From: Aidingimonas lacisalsi
GTDB lineage: Bacteria > Pseudomonadota > Gammaproteobacteria > Pseudomonadales > Halomonadaceae
Direction of reading: 5' to 3'
Assembly: GCF_008079445.1 (NCBI RefSeq)
Contig: NZ_VRYH01000007.1
Span: 62,001 to 126,000 of the forward strand
DNA: 64,000 nt
The notes beneath the pieces are model-generated. The model was not told the origin of the DNA. It worked only from the letters and a program-made list of their open reading frames with translations, and made no database searches. Both the position numbers and the translations under genes were made by a program. Shown piece by piece: positions 45,203 to 55,500 of this stretch; position 1 is the first letter of the stretch, and each line of letters opens with the position of its first letter.

Positions 45203-45903
45203 GTGAAACGGCATCCCAACAGTCGATTCCGGTCGTGGCCATCGATGGGCCGGGAGGCGCAGGCAAGGGAACGATCAGTCGTTTGGTTGCGGAGCGTTTG
45301 GGGTGGCATCTGTTGGATTCGGGGGCACTATATCGTCTCACGGCGCTGGCGGCGTACAAGCGCGATACGTCAGTCGAGGATGCCGATTCGTTGTCCCGCA
45401 TCGCGGCTGAGCTGGATGTCGCGTTTCTGGTCGAGGACGGTGCCCCGCGGATATTGCTCGAGGGGGACGACGTGACGACGGCGCTTCGATCGGAAACGGT
45501 GGGGAATCTGGCCTCATGCGTTGCCGCGCTACCACCGGTGCGTCAAGCACTGTTGCAACGGCAACGGGATTTTCGCACCTGGCCGGGTCTGGTCGCCGAT
45601 GGTCGCGATATGGGGACCGTCGTGTTTCCCGATGCGCCACTGAAAGTGTTTCTGACGGCAAGCGCGGAAGAACGTGCCAACCGTCGTTACCTTCAGTTGC
45701 AGGAAGCCGGTGAAAATGCTAGTCTTCCGAGTCTTTTAAAAGAGATCCAGGAGCGTGATGCGCGAGATTGTCAGCGCAGTGTAGCCCCGCTTGAACCGGC
45801 AGGCGATGCCATCGAGCTGGATACCACGAACCTGACGATACCGGAAGTCGTGGATCAACTGACGGCCTATCTTGTCCAACGGGGCATGATGCCGAAAGGC
45901 TGA
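45199..45903 (+). CDS. cmk: Cytidylate kinase
   Basis: Phosphorylates CMP and dCMP. The 234-residue protein has the P-loop AIDGPGGAGKGTISRLVAER, the CMP-binding LLDSGALYRLTAL, and VADGRDMGTVVFPDAPLKVF with the lid SAEERANRRYLQL. Its ATG overlaps the preceding TGA (ATGA). Standard member of the aroA-cmk-rpsA string. Confidence 0.97.
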   Translation: MSETASQQSIPVVAIDGPGGAGKGTISRLVAERLGWHLLDSGALYRLTALAAYKRDTSVEDADSLSRIAAELDVAFLVEDGAPRILLEGDDVTTALRSETVGNLASCVAALPPVRQALLQRQRDFRTWPGLVADGRDMGTVVFPDAPLKVFLTASAEERANRRYLQLQEAGENASLPSLLKEIQERDARDCQRSVAPLEPAGDAIELDTTNLTIPEVVDQLTAYLVQRGMMPKG

Positions 45904-46090
45904 TGAACGCTTGCGGAGGCTTCGGCAAGACGTCATGACGTGGTTGGGCACCCCTTTCATTGGAAGCAGAGAGCCCGGCCAGGTTGAACCAGCGCCAACG
46001 TCCCCGAAGAGTGTGAACTAGGCCCGTACTTGCTGGTGGTGCGGAGAGAAGGCGGTAAGCCGCTATCAACGTTGATCACGTAGGAACATC

Positions 46091-47770
46091 ATGAGCGAAA
46101 GCTTTGCTGAGTTGTTTGAACAGTCGCTTCAGGACATCAACATGGAGCCGGGCGCCATTGTCATGGCGACCGTCGTCGACATCGAGGGTGACTGGATCAC
46201 CGTCAATGCCGGATTGAAGTCCGAAGGTCAGATTCCCGCGGCCCAATTTCGCGACGAGAATGGTGAGTTGACCATTGGCGTCGGTGATGAAGTCAAGGTC
46301 GCCCTGGAAGCCGTCGAGGACGGTTTCGGAGAAACGCGCCTGTCGCGTGAAAAAGCCAAGCGTGCCGAGGCCTGGAAAGGGCTGGAAGCGGCCTTCGAGA
46401 AAGAAGAGATTGTCAAGGGCGTGATCAACGGCAAGGTCAAGGGCGGCTTTACTGTCGATGTCGACTCCATCCGTGCCTTCCTGCCTGGCTCTCTGGTCGA
46501 TGTGCGTCCGGTTCGCGATACCGCGCACCTCGAGCACAAAGAACTGGATTTCAAGGTCATCAAGCTCGATCCGAAACGCAACAATGTGGTCGTATCTCGC
46601 CGTGCCGTTCTCGAGGCCGAGAATAGCGCCGAGCGTGAAGCTCTGCTCTCGACGTTGCAGGAAGGCCAGCAGATCAAGGGTATCGTCAAGAACCTCACCG
46701 ATTACGGCGCCTTCGTCGATCTGGGGGGTGTCGATGGTCTCTTGCACATCACCGACATGGCATGGAAGCGTATCAAGCATCCGTCCGAGATCGTGTCCGT
46801 GGGTGACGAGATCAACGTCAAGGTACTCAAGTTCGATCGCGAACGTAATCGCGTTTCCCTGGGTCTCAAACAGCTCGGTGAAGATCCCTGGGTCAACATC
46901 AAGGGCCGTTATCCGGAAGGTACCCGTGTCAACGCCCAAGTGACGAACCTGACCGATTACGGCTGCTTTGCCGAGATCGAAGAAGGTGTCGAAGGGCTGG
47001 TCCACGTTTCCGAAATGGATTGGACCAACAAGAACATCCATCCGTCCAAGGTCGTTCAGATCGGCGATGACGTGGAAGTCATGGTGCTGGACATCGACGA
47101 GGAACGTCGTCGTATCTCGCTGGGTATCAAGCAGTGCACCACCAACCCGTGGGAAGACTTCAGCGCGCGTTACAACAAGGGTGACCGTGTTTCCGGTACG
47201 ATCAAGTCGATCACTGACTTCGGTATCTTCATCGGCCTGGAAGGCGGTATCGATGGGTTGGTTCACTTGTCCGATATCTCCTGGACCGAGTCTGGCGAAG
47301 AAGCCGTTCGCGAGTTCAAGAAAGGTGATGAAGCCGAAGCCGTCATCCTCTCCATCGATCCGGAACGTGAGCGTATTTCGCTCGGCATCAAGCAGCTCGA
47401 AACCGATCCGGTATCCGAGTTCCTGGCTGTCAACGACAAGGGCGCCATCGTCACCGGTCGTGTTGTCGAGGTCGATGCCAAGGAAGCTCAGGTCGAGCTC
47501 GCTACGGATGTCATCGCTACTCTGAAAGCTTCCGAGATCAGCGCGGATCGGGTCGAGGACGCGCGTAACGCCTTGAACGAAGGCGATAGCGTCGAAGCTC
47601 GTATTATCAGTGTGGATCGCAAGAATCGTCAGATCAGCTTGTCCATCAAGGCCAAGGATCAGGATGAGACGCGCCGCAATATGAGCAAGTTGCGTGATCA
47701 GCAGGAAAGCGATAGCGATAGTCCCACCACCATCGGTGATCTGATCAAGCAGCAAATGGGGCAGGATTGA
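46091..47770 (+). CDS. rpsA: 30S ribosomal protein S1
   Basis: A 559-residue, six-repeat S1 protein that binds mRNA at the 30S subunit and unfolds leaders. Repeats of the OB fold are visible, for example [40 protein letters not shown] and [20 protein letters not shown]. The 187-base leader after cmk contains a 12-bp palindrome ATCAACGTTGAT and a GTAGGAAC ribosome site; S1 autoregulates through leader structure in gammaproteobacteria. The usual downstream ihfB is absent: a strong terminator follows at once. Confidence 0.97.
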   Translation: MSESFAELFEQSLQDINMEPGAIVMATVVDIEGDWITVNAGLKSEGQIPAAQFRDENGELTIGVGDEVKVALEAVEDGFGETRLSREKAKRAEAWKGLEAAFEKEEIVKGVINGKVKGGFTVDVDSIRAFLPGSLVDVRPVRDTAHLEHKELDFKVIKLDPKRNNVVVSRRAVLEAENSAEREALLSTLQEGQQIKGIVKNLTDYGAFVDLGGVDGLLHITDMAWKRIKHPSEIVSVGDEINVKVLKFDRERNRVSLGLKQLGEDPWVNIKGRYPEGTRVNAQVTNLTDYGCFAEIEEGVEGLVHVSEMDWTNKNIHPSKVVQIGDDVEVMVLDIDEERRRISLGIKQCTTNPWEDFSARYNKGDRVSGTIKSITDFGIFIGLEGGIDGLVHLSDISWTESGEEAVREFKKGDEAEAVILSIDPERERISLGIKQLETDPVSEFLAVNDKGAIVTGRVVEVDAKEAQVELATDVIATLKASEISADRVEDARNALNEGDSVEARIISVDRKNRQISLSIKAKDQDETRRNMSKLRDQQESDSDSPTTIGDLIKQQMGQD

Positions 47771-47803
47771 TCGGCATTCGTCGATAGACAATCTGGCTCT
47801 GAT

Positions 47804-47840
47804 AAAGCGCCGCCCCGATGTGGGCGGCGCTTTGCTTTTC
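47804..47840 (+). terminator. Rho-independent terminator after rpsA
   Basis: AAAGCGCCGCCC (47804-47815) pairs with GGGCGGCGCTTT (47822-47833), a 12-bp stem with a six-base loop, followed by GCTTTTC. It can also serve the converging bioA gene. Confidence 0.9.
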
Positions 47841-47863
47841 TATACCGGTACCAGTTACTCGAA

Positions 47864-49132
47864 TCAGTCGCCGTCGAACCATCCTTTCATGACGTCCGTG
47901 ATACGGCGTAACTCTTCCGGTGTCGTTATATAGGCGGGCATGGTGTATAGCCAGTGCCCGAAAGGGCGAATCCATACACCTTGTTTACGGGCATATTCCT
48001 GAACGCCCTGTAGTACCGCCGGTTCACTGACTTCGATCGCCGCAGTGGCTCCCAACACTCGGACATCCCTGATGGCGGGGTGAGTGTGCCAATCGTCGGC
48101 TTCCAGAAGTTCTTGGCACAGTACAGCATTCAAGTCCGTGATCTTGCCCAGGTAGTCATCTTCCTCGAAGACCGCCAAGCTTTCCAATGCGACACGACAG
48201 GCCAGAGGGTTGCCCATGAAGGTCGGGCCATGCATGAAGGCATGATCATCGTCGTCGCTGAGAAACGCATCATAGACATCGCTGGTGGCGAGTGTCGCAG
48301 CATGACCGATGTATCCCCCCGTTAGTCCCTTGGAAAGCACCATGATATCCGGTGTCACTGCGGCATGATCGGCTGCAAACCTCTTCCCCGTTCGCCCGAA
48401 GCCGGTAGCGACTTCGTCGAATATCAGCAGTACATTGAATTCATCGCACAGTTCCCTGGCAGCTTGTACATAGAAGGGGGAGGTCATGTTGAGACCGCCG
48501 GCCGCTTGTAACAGTGGCTCCATCAACAATGCCGCAATTTCATGGTGATGTGCTTCGAGCATCGAACGTAACGCCTGGATATCGTGGGCGGCCTCTTCCC
48601 GAGTCGCCTCGAACGGTGCAGTAGGGGCGGGAGCGAAAAGGTGGCGTGGTAGAAAGCCGGCAAATAATGAATGCATGCCTTCTTCCGGGTCGCATACCGC
48701 CATGCAACCGCTAGTATCACCATGGTAGGCACGCATCAGGGATAGCATTCTGCGTTTCTCTGGTCGCCCTCGTTGGGCCTGATACTGGACGGCCATCTTC
48801 ATGGCGACTTCCATGCCGACAGACCCACTATCGGAGAAGAAAACGTGATTGAGCCCATCGGGAGAGACATGAACAAGCGCTTCGGCAAGTCGTGTTGCTG
48901 GTTCATGTGTCAGCCCGCCCAACATGACATGGCAAAGCGTGTCGGCTTGCGACTGGATCGCTTTGATGAGACGCGGATGTCGGTAACCATGAATCATGCA
49001 CCACCAGGAGCAAGTTGCATCGAGCAGGCGTTCACCCCCTTCCAGGATGAAATAGGGGCCATCACCTCCCGTTACCGTCGAAGGAGGAGGAGAGGTCTGC
49101 ATTTGTGTGTAGGGGTGCCATAACGATGACAT
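47864..49132 (-). CDS. bioA: Adenosylmethionine-8-amino-7-oxononanoate aminotransferase
   Basis: PLP enzyme of biotin synthesis that makes diaminopelargonic acid using S-adenosylmethionine as amino donor. The 422-residue protein starts SSLWHPYTQMQTSPPP (the WHPYTQM motif is typical of BioA), has CSWWCMIHGYRHP, the PLP region LIFDEVATGFGRTG, and the Schiff-base lysine in VLSKGLTGGYIG. Stands apart from other bio genes. AGAGG precedes the ATG by eight bases and sits next to a BirA-like operator, so biotin repression is likely. Confidence 0.95.
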   Translation of the reverse strand: MSSLWHPYTQMQTSPPPSTVTGGDGPYFILEGGERLLDATCSWWCMIHGYRHPRLIKAIQSQADTLCHVMLGGLTHEPATRLAEALVHVSPDGLNHVFFSDSGSVGMEVAMKMAVQYQAQRGRPEKRRMLSLMRAYHGDTSGCMAVCDPEEGMHSLFAGFLPRHLFAPAPTAPFEATREEAAHDIQALRSMLEAHHHEIAALLMEPLLQAAGGLNMTSPFYVQAARELCDEFNVLLIFDEVATGFGRTGKRFAADHAAVTPDIMVLSKGLTGGYIGHAATLATSDVYDAFLSDDDDHAFMHGPTFMGNPLACRVALESLAVFEEDDYLGKITDLNAVLCQELLEADDWHTHPAIRDVRVLGATAAIEVSEPAVLQGVQEYARKQGVWIRPFGHWLYTMPAYITTPEELRRITDVMKGWFDGD

Positions 49133-49439
49133 GTCGTTAACCTCTTTGTTAACTAATAATGATTAACAGGTTGACAGATTAACAGATATGCAGCTCACTC
49201 ACTAGGCGATGTGCAGAGGTGTGGCATTCGGTAGAGCCCGCTCCCGGCCGTGCCGGCATAGCATGTATCAAAGAGATGGCCAGTCAACTGCATTGTCTGG
49301 ACAATGGAAAATTGTTAACGGAATAGGTACGATTTTGATAAACTGGAAAAATGGTTTTATTGGCCTCTTGGCAAAGAGTCCATATAAGGTTAATAATAGT
49401 CACGCATCCCGTATATGAATATGAAAGGAAATAGCACTT
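49133..49439. other. AT-rich divergent promoter region between bioA and the mvaT-like gene
   Basis: This 307-base gap holds no gene. It contains the BirA-like operator near bioA, a CTCTT-AAGAG short hairpin near 49367 and weak sigma-70-like elements (TTGTTA at 49312, GATAAA near 49337) ahead of the nucleoid-protein gene. AT-rich tracts suit autoregulation by an MvaT/H-NS protein. Confidence 0.5.
49146..49177. promoter_or_regulatory. Putative BirA (biotin) operator
   Basis: TTGTTAACT (49146-49154) and GGTTGACAG (49169-49177) are imperfect inverted half-sites resembling the BirA operator halves TTGTAAACC/GGTTTACAA; the spacer is 14 bases against 15-16 in known sites. It lies 14 bases upstream of the bioA start. 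Confidence 0.5.
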
Positions 49440-49826
49440 ATGTCATTACTTAGCACGTACCTCCAGCAAGAGCAGAAGTTAAAGGAACTGAACGAGCAGC
49501 TGGAGAAGTTGCAGAACGATCCGCGTCTCAAAGCCGAGCTCGAGTTCAAGGAAAAACTGGAAGCCTTGATGTCGGAGTTCAACAAGAGTGCGGCTGACGT
49601 TATTGAATTGCTCGATCCGCAGTCTACGGCTAAATCGGGTGGTAACAAGCCGGCGGCTAGCGGAGGCAGCGGTACGCGCCGCAAGCGCAAGCTGAAGATT
49701 TACAAGAATCCCAATACGGGCGAGGTCGTCGAAACCCGTGGTGGAAATCAGAAAACCTTGAAAGCCTGGAAAGATGAATACGGTCACGACACTGTCGAGT
49801 CATGGCTGGTTCGTGTCGAACAGTAA
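49440..49826 (+). CDS. MvaT/MvaU-type H-NS-family nucleoid protein
   Basis: A 128-residue xenogeneic silencer. The N-terminal coiled coil (LLSTYLQQEQKLKELNEQLE; DPRLKAELEFKEKLEALMSE) oligomerises in this family; after a Gly/Ser-rich linker, the C-terminal AT-hook-like domain reads RRKRKLKIYKNPNTGEVVET, GGNQKTLKAWKDEYG and ESWLVRVEQ, the MvaT signature. It binds AT-rich DNA and may silence horizontally gained genes or control surface adhesin loci. AAAGGA provides the ribosome site. Monocistronic. Confidence 0.93.
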   Translation: MSLLSTYLQQEQKLKELNEQLEKLQNDPRLKAELEFKEKLEALMSEFNKSAADVIELLDPQSTAKSGGNKPAASGGSGTRRKRKLKIYKNPNTGEVVETRGGNQKTLKAWKDEYGHDTVESWLVRVEQ

Positions 49827-49916
49827 TACGTTCGGGGTTGTGGTGTCTGTGTAGCATTCACCTTCTCGTGCTGATGCTGATCGCTTCCATCCGTGGGGGC
49901 GATCCTTGTATCCAGG

Positions 49917-50753
49917 CTATCGATCGACCAACGGGAGTCGCATCTCCAGCGTTTCCGTTCGTCGTTCGTCTTCGTCGAGGCCGCTCATGCCTGTCCAGCA
50001 CAGATTGATGGGCAGCCCACTGATGCACTCTTCTCCTTCCAGTAAATTGGTTGCCAGGAGGTAAGTCAGAGCGTCCTGCCATTGCCCGGCATGCTGAATG
50101 CAGACCGAGGCATAGCGTGAGTAAGGCAATGAGAGCTTGCGAAAAGGCAAGGGAGGAGCGAACTCCTCGGCCGTGTTCGAATCAACCGCGATACCGAGGT
50201 CGGCGCGTTGTAGTTTCGCATTCAGTGGATGTCCGTGAATGACGGCAATGAAGGCATTGCCAAGCAACCGTTCGGGCAAGTTCGACAGGCACGTCCGCGA
50301 TGGCCAACGTTGAGGTGAATCGCCGAGTCCCTGGTCGTCATACAATCGAGTGACGATCGTCTGCAATCCTTCCGAGCGATGTATGGTGACGTCGAACTCT
50401 TGTTTCTGCATTCGGAACCGAGTTTCCAAGGCATTCTGCTGTTCGTTACGGTATTGCCTTGGAGTGGTCTGAAAACGTTGAGTAAACGTGCGAGTGAAAG
50501 CGGAGTGGTTTTGATAGCCACAGAGTCGCGCAATACTCTGGATACTGCGTTGACTGAACGCCAATAGCATGGTTGCGTGTTCCAGTCTGAGCTTTTCTCG
50601 ATACACTCGTGGTGAGACACCAAAGCAGTGTTTGAAATTACGTCTAACTTGTGAGGCGGAATATCCAAGTCGTTCCGCCAGTTCGTCAATTCCCTCCCGA
50701 GAACCCAGTCGCTCCTGGAGCCAGATCTCGGCACGCATCATGTCATTAAGCAT
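49917..50753 (-). CDS. AraC-family regulator with C-terminal effector domain
   Basis: A 278-residue transcription factor with the two AraC helix-turn-helices at the N-terminus (LAERLGYSASQVRRNFKHCF and SIARLCGYQNHSAFTRTFTQ, ending FQTTPRQYR) and a C-terminal domain (about 115-278) in the place of a GyrI/Rob-type effector module. This order matches Rob and SoxS-like regulators with ligand domains. The ATG at 50753 follows AAGGG. Target and ligand unknown; convergent with the MvaT-like gene. Confidence 0.85.
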   Translation of the reverse strand: MLNDMMRAEIWLQERLGSREGIDELAERLGYSASQVRRNFKHCFGVSPRVYREKLRLEHATMLLAFSQRSIQSIARLCGYQNHSAFTRTFTQRFQTTPRQYRNEQQNALETRFRMQKQEFDVTIHRSEGLQTIVTRLYDDQGLGDSPQRWPSRTCLSNLPERLLGNAFIAVIHGHPLNAKLQRADLGIAVDSNTAEEFAPPLPFRKLSLPYSRYASVCIQHAGQWQDALTYLLATNLLEGEECISGLPINLCWTGMSGLDEDERRTETLEMRLPLVDR

Positions 50754-50929
50754 TAGCAGGCCCTTACGTCATATCTCAGCAGGTGTTAACCGATTACACC
50801 TTTGAATTTCAGGGCGTGTTTTCATTGTAGTGATGCACCTGTAGCTCCCCTAATTACGGGTTGATACAGGCTAAGGCAAGTTTGGCTAGAACGAATGAGC
50901 GTTTAAGCACATTCTAGTGAGTCTTGCAG

Positions 50930-50970
50930 GGGAGAGAAAACAGAGGGAGAGGTCTGTATGGACCTCTCCC
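50930..50970 (-). terminator. Terminator of the L,D-transpeptidase gene
   Basis: GGGAGAGGTC (50945-50954) and GACCTCTCCC (50961-50970) form a 10-bp stem with a six-base loop. On the minus strand it is followed by TCTGTTTTCT, consistent with intrinsic termination downstream of the gene ending at 50997. Confidence 0.8.
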
Positions 50971-50996
50971 TTATGATTGCGGGCTCGTGTTTTAAC

Positions 50997-52157
50997 CTAG
51001 CGCCTGCTCAATTCAAGCGCATCGTACAAGGAATGAAGGTCCGACCAGGTTGCTTCGGTATCGAGCTCGCGGAAGAAATCCGTACGCAGACCCAGTGCCT
51101 CGACGGCAGCAATATCGACCAGCAATGGAGCGCTGCTAAGAACGGGTTCCGGCTCGCCGTTAGCGCTATCCATGGCATAGCGAACACGGGCGTAATCGAC
51201 CGGTGGCGTTTCTTTCTCGGACTCTTGCATGACCGCGTCGACAGCATCGACGGCATTGATGATCGGCTCGAAGGCGATACCGTCATCCTTCAGCAATGGA
51301 TATGCCTGCACGTAGAGCATGTCGCCATCCCAACCCACCTTGAAAGGTTCATTGATGATGCGCACTGTCGTGTTGTTGGGCAGGTTGTTATACAGGTATT
51401 CGATATTTTCAGGGTACAACCGGATACAGCCACGGCTGACACGCATGCCAACACCATCGGGACGGTTGGTACCATGTAGCAGATAGCCCGGAATATCCAG
51501 CAGAATGGCGTGACGACCCAGTGGGTTATCCGGCCCCGGCGGTACGATCTCGGGGGGTGGATCACCACGCTCGGCGGCTTCGCGGCGCATGGATGCCGGT
51601 GGTGACCAGGACGGATCCTTGACCTTCATGGTCGTGCGGGTTTCACCCAGCGGTGTGGAAAAGCCTTCGCGTCCGACGCTGATCGGGTAGGTCTGGACAA
51701 CCGGGGTTTCTCCCTCAGCGACGTCGGGATAGTAATACAATCGCAGTTCAGACAGATTGACGACGACCCCGTCTCGTGGCCCCGGGGGCAGAATGAATTT
51801 CTGCGGCAGAACTACCTCGGCGCCTTCGCCGGGATACCACATGCTGAGGTCGGGGTTGGCTCGCCGCATTTCCTCATAACCGAGCCCATGTTGGCGTCCG
51901 ATATCGATCAGGGTATCTTCCTCGTCGGCAATTACCGTCTTGATCTCTCCCACGACGTCGCCATCCTCGGGGATCGGATAGACAAGTCGAGTACTGCTCT
52001 CTTCCTGCTCGGGAACATCGTCTGGCCGGCTGGCCTTTTCTTCCTCCTGGGCCCAGGCTGCCATGGGCGACGATGCCACCAGGGCCGTGATCAACAAAGC
52101 ACCAGTAAGACCGGGCAGAGAGAACCGGCCTGGCATTCGTTGCCTGAGTCGTGGCAT
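50997..52157 (-). CDS. L,D-transpeptidase (YkuD, LysM)
   Basis: A 386-residue periplasmic enzyme of cell-wall remodelling. A signal peptide (ending PMAAWAQ) and an acidic linker precede a LysM-like segment (ADEEDTLIDIGRQHGLGYEE) and the YkuD catalytic domain (about 145-300) with His in YLLHGTNRPDGVGM and the catalytic Cys in VSRGCIRLYP. It may form 3-3 crosslinks or attach lipoproteins (ErfK/YbiS type). A TATACT -10 lies upstream. Monocistronic with a terminator at 50930. Confidence 0.93.
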   Translation of the reverse strand: MPRLRQRMPGRFSLPGLTGALLITALVASSPMAAWAQEEEKASRPDDVPEQEESSTRLVYPIPEDGDVVGEIKTVIADEEDTLIDIGRQHGLGYEEMRRANPDLSMWYPGEGAEVVLPQKFILPPGPRDGVVVNLSELRLYYYPDVAEGETPVVQTYPISVGREGFSTPLGETRTTMKVKDPSWSPPASMRREAAERGDPPPEIVPPGPDNPLGRHAILLDIPGYLLHGTNRPDGVGMRVSRGCIRLYPENIEYLYNNLPNNTTVRIINEPFKVGWDGDMLYVQAYPLLKDDGIAFEPIINAVDAVDAVMQESEKETPPVDYARVRYAMDSANGEPEPVLSSAPLLVDIAAVEALGLRTDFFRELDTEATWSDLHSLYDALELSRR

Positions 52158-52580
52158 GAACTATCCCTTTCTCGGTGTGTGTTGATACGGAGTATATCGA
52201 ATTTGTAGCCGTTGTGCTGCCATTGGCCCTAGAGAGGGGACCTTCAGTCAGGCCCTCAGAACTTTGCACTGTCGGTATGGTAGGAACGTGCTTTCGTTGT
52301 TGGTGAGAGTTATGTCGTTACGGGAAGCGTTTATGAATTGATCGTCCAATCATTTAATGTCTTGCCATCCAGGGGATGGTCAATTTTATTCCTGATTGGG
52401 TTTCCAGTTGCAACGTCGGGTAGATTATTATTATAGGGTTTCCGATAATGCCGTCACCTTGTTCAAGCAGCCAATTTGAGTGACAAGGATCTGGAAAGCC
52501 ATAGTCGTGATGCCCGGGTGGGCGTGCGCATTACATGGCAGCTCAACGGATGATGGAATGCAGACATCTTGTAGCGGCGG
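52158..52580. other. Intergenic region between the L,D-transpeptidase gene and mfd
   Basis: 423 bases with no complete gene. It includes the transpeptidase promoter side and, from 52476 to 52553 on the plus strand, a 25-codon open stretch reading LSDKDLESHSRDARVGVRIT then WQLNG and stop, which looks like the end of a beta-barrel or other secreted protein and could be a gene remnant. A TAA shortly upstream closes the frame. Confidence 0.4.
52191..52196 (-). promoter_or_regulatory. Candidate -10 of the L,D-transpeptidase gene
   Basis: TATACT reads on the minus strand 33 bases before the ATG; no clear -35 box at normal spacing. Confidence 0.4.
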
Positions 52581-55500
52581 TCAAGCCGCCGCTGTCTTGA
52601 CGTTCAGGCGTTCCAGCAAGTCCTCGGCGGTTTGAAAACGCGCTTCGTGGCTCTCCATGTCACCCTCGAAACGCAGCGTATCGGCGCCATCCAGGCGGTA
52701 ATGTACCGGATCCTTCTGAATCATCCCGACCAGCGTCATGGGGTCGACGCTCGTGCTACCGGAAAAGCTCACCCTGCCATGCTCTGGCCCGGCTTCCAGG
52801 CGTGATATGCCCAGGCGTTCCGCGCGCTGACGCAGGCGTGTCAGACGCATCAGGTTCTTGACCGGTTCCGGCAACAGGCCATAGCGGTCGACCAGCTCGA
52901 CCTGCAGTTCCTTGAGCTCGGCTTCATCGTCGGCGCTGGCAATGCGCTTGTACATGACCAGACGTTGCTGAACGTCGTGCAGGTAATCGTCGGGAATCAG
53001 TGCGGGCACATTGAGGCTGATCTCGACCCCCTCGTCCAGTGGCGCTTCGATGTTGGGGGTCTTGCCGTCACGGATCGCTTTGACGGCACGCTCGAGCATC
53101 TGCATATACAGGCTGTAACCAATGGTTTCCATTTGCCCGCTCTGCTCATCGCCCAGCAATTCCCCGGCACCGCGAATCTCCATATCATGGCTGGCCAGCG
53201 TGAAGCCGGCGCCGAGATCCTCGGATTGGCTGATCGCCTCGAGACGCTTGGTGGCGTCCTTGGTCATGGCTTTGGGCGGCGGTGTCAGCAGATAGGCATA
53301 GGCCTGGTGGTGGCTACGACCGACACGGCCACGCAACTGGTGCAGTTGGGCGAGCCCGAACTTGTCGGCCCGTTCGATGACGATGGTATTGGCGGTCGGT
53401 ACGTCGATCCCGGTCTCGATGATCGTCGAACATACCAGCACGTTGAACCGCTTGTGATAGAAATCCGACATCACGCGTTCCAACGAACGTTCCGGCAGTT
53501 GCCCATGGGCCACGCCGACACGCGCTTCGGGCACCAGTTCACGGACCTGCTCGGCGGTGGTCTCGATGGTTTTCACTTCGTTGTGAAGCACATACACCTG
53601 GCCGCCACGCAGTATCTCGCGCAGGATGGCTTCCTTGATGACGGATTCGTCGCGCTGCTGAACGAACGTCTTGACCGACAGGCGCCGGGCCGGTGGCGTG
53701 GCAATGATCGATAGATCACGTATGCCGTTCATTGCCATATTCAAGGTGCGGGGAATCGGTGTGGCAGTGAGGGTCAGTATATCGACCTCTGCGCGCAGGC
53801 TTTTGAGTTTTTCTTTCTGGGAAACCCCGAAACGGTGTTCTTCGTCGATCACCAGCAAGCCCATGTTGGGAAACTGCATGCTCTTGGACAGCAGTTTGTG
53901 GGTACCGATCACGATATCGGCGCGCCCGTCGCGAATACGCTCCAGGGTCGCTTGCTGATTCTTCCCGCCGGTAAAGCGAGAGATCAACTCAATCTGGACG
54001 GCGGTATCGGCGAAGCGGTCGCGGAAATTGTCATAGTGCTGCTGTGCGAGCAGGGTGGTGGGTACCAATACCACGACTTGGCGTCCGGAGTGCACGGCCA
54101 GAAAGGCAGCTCGCATGGCAACTTCGGTCTTGCCGAAGCCGACATCGCCGCAAACCACCCGATCCATGGGCTGAGGAGCCGTCATGTCATTGATGACGGC
54201 GTGAATGGCCGCACGCTGGTCGGGAGTCTCCTCGAAAGGAAAACTGCCGGCGAAGCGGGCATACTCGTCGCCCGGCGGGTCGCAGCTGTACCCCTGCCTG
54301 GCCTCACGCCGCGCATAGACATCGAGCAATTCCGCTGCCGTGTCCCGCACCTTTTCGGCCGCCTTCTTCTTGGCCTTGTCCCAGGTATCCGAGCCGAGTC
54401 TGTGCAGCGGAGCGAGTTCATCGGAGGCGCCGGCATAACGTGAGATCAGATGCAGGCTGTCGACGGGGACGTAAAGACGCGCGCCGTCGGCATATTCCAG
54501 CGTCACGAACTCGGCGGCCTGGCCGCCGGCCTCCAAGGCTTCCAAGCCGATATAGCGGCCAACACCGTGGGTCTGATGGACGACCGGGGCGCCCGGCTTG
54601 AGCTCCGATAGATGCCGGATGGCCAACTCATTGTCATCAGTGGCTTTCTCACGGCGCCGGCTTTGCCGGACCACGTCACCGAAAAGCTCCGTCTCGGTGA
54701 TCACCGTCAGTTCGGGCTCATCAAGGGTCAGCCCGGTATCCAGCTCACCTTCGGTAATCGCCTTGGACAGGTCCCGGTTCAGGAAATCGTGCCAGTCATC
54801 GGCATGGGGCAACTCCAGGTGGAGTGGTGCGAGCGTCTCTTCGAGAGCTTCTCGCCGCCCTCTGGATTCGGCAACGAACAGGACGCGACGCTGTGTCGCT
54901 GCGTTCAGGAAGCGTTCCAAAGCCGCCAATGGGCGCTGGGCACGGCTATTGAGCGCGACTGACGGCGGTGGTGCCGTGAGCGAGGCATGCGCATGAGGAT
55001 GTTCTTCGTCGTCGACCAATTCGACGCGTGGGCGGCTCTTGATGGCGGCAAAGATTTCCGGCACCGGAACGAATGCCTTGCTTGGCGGCAGCAAGGGGCG
55101 TGTCGGATCGACCCCCAGGTTCTCATAACGGCTCTGGATGGCAGACCAGTGATGCTCGGCGGCGTCATGGACGCCTGGTAACAAGGCGACACGGGTGGTA
55201 TCGGCAAGGTGATCGAAGAGGGTGGCAGTCTCCTCGAAGAACAAGGGCAGATACTGTTCCAGGCCGGGCGAGGGAATGCCCTTGAGTGCATCGACATACA
55301 ATGGGCATTGGCGCGGATCGACGTCGAACAGCGTCTCGAATCCTTCGCGGAAACAGGCGATGGCCGAGCGTGACAGCGAATACTCATGGGCGGGCAGCAG
55401 CTCCACCGATTCGACCTTGTCGTGACTACGTTGGGTATCCGGGTCGAAGTGACGGAGTGTATCGATTTCATCATCGAACAAGTCGATGCGTAAGGGTTGC

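Noticed and set aside
46091-47770. Repeated segments in rpsA as possible DNA repeats
   Set aside because: These are the six S1 protein domains, diverged at DNA level and expected.
46076-47791. A 571-codon open frame antisense to rpsA
   Set aside because: It mirrors the GC-rich codon pattern of rpsA, has no domain signature or ribosome site, and rpsA itself is certain.
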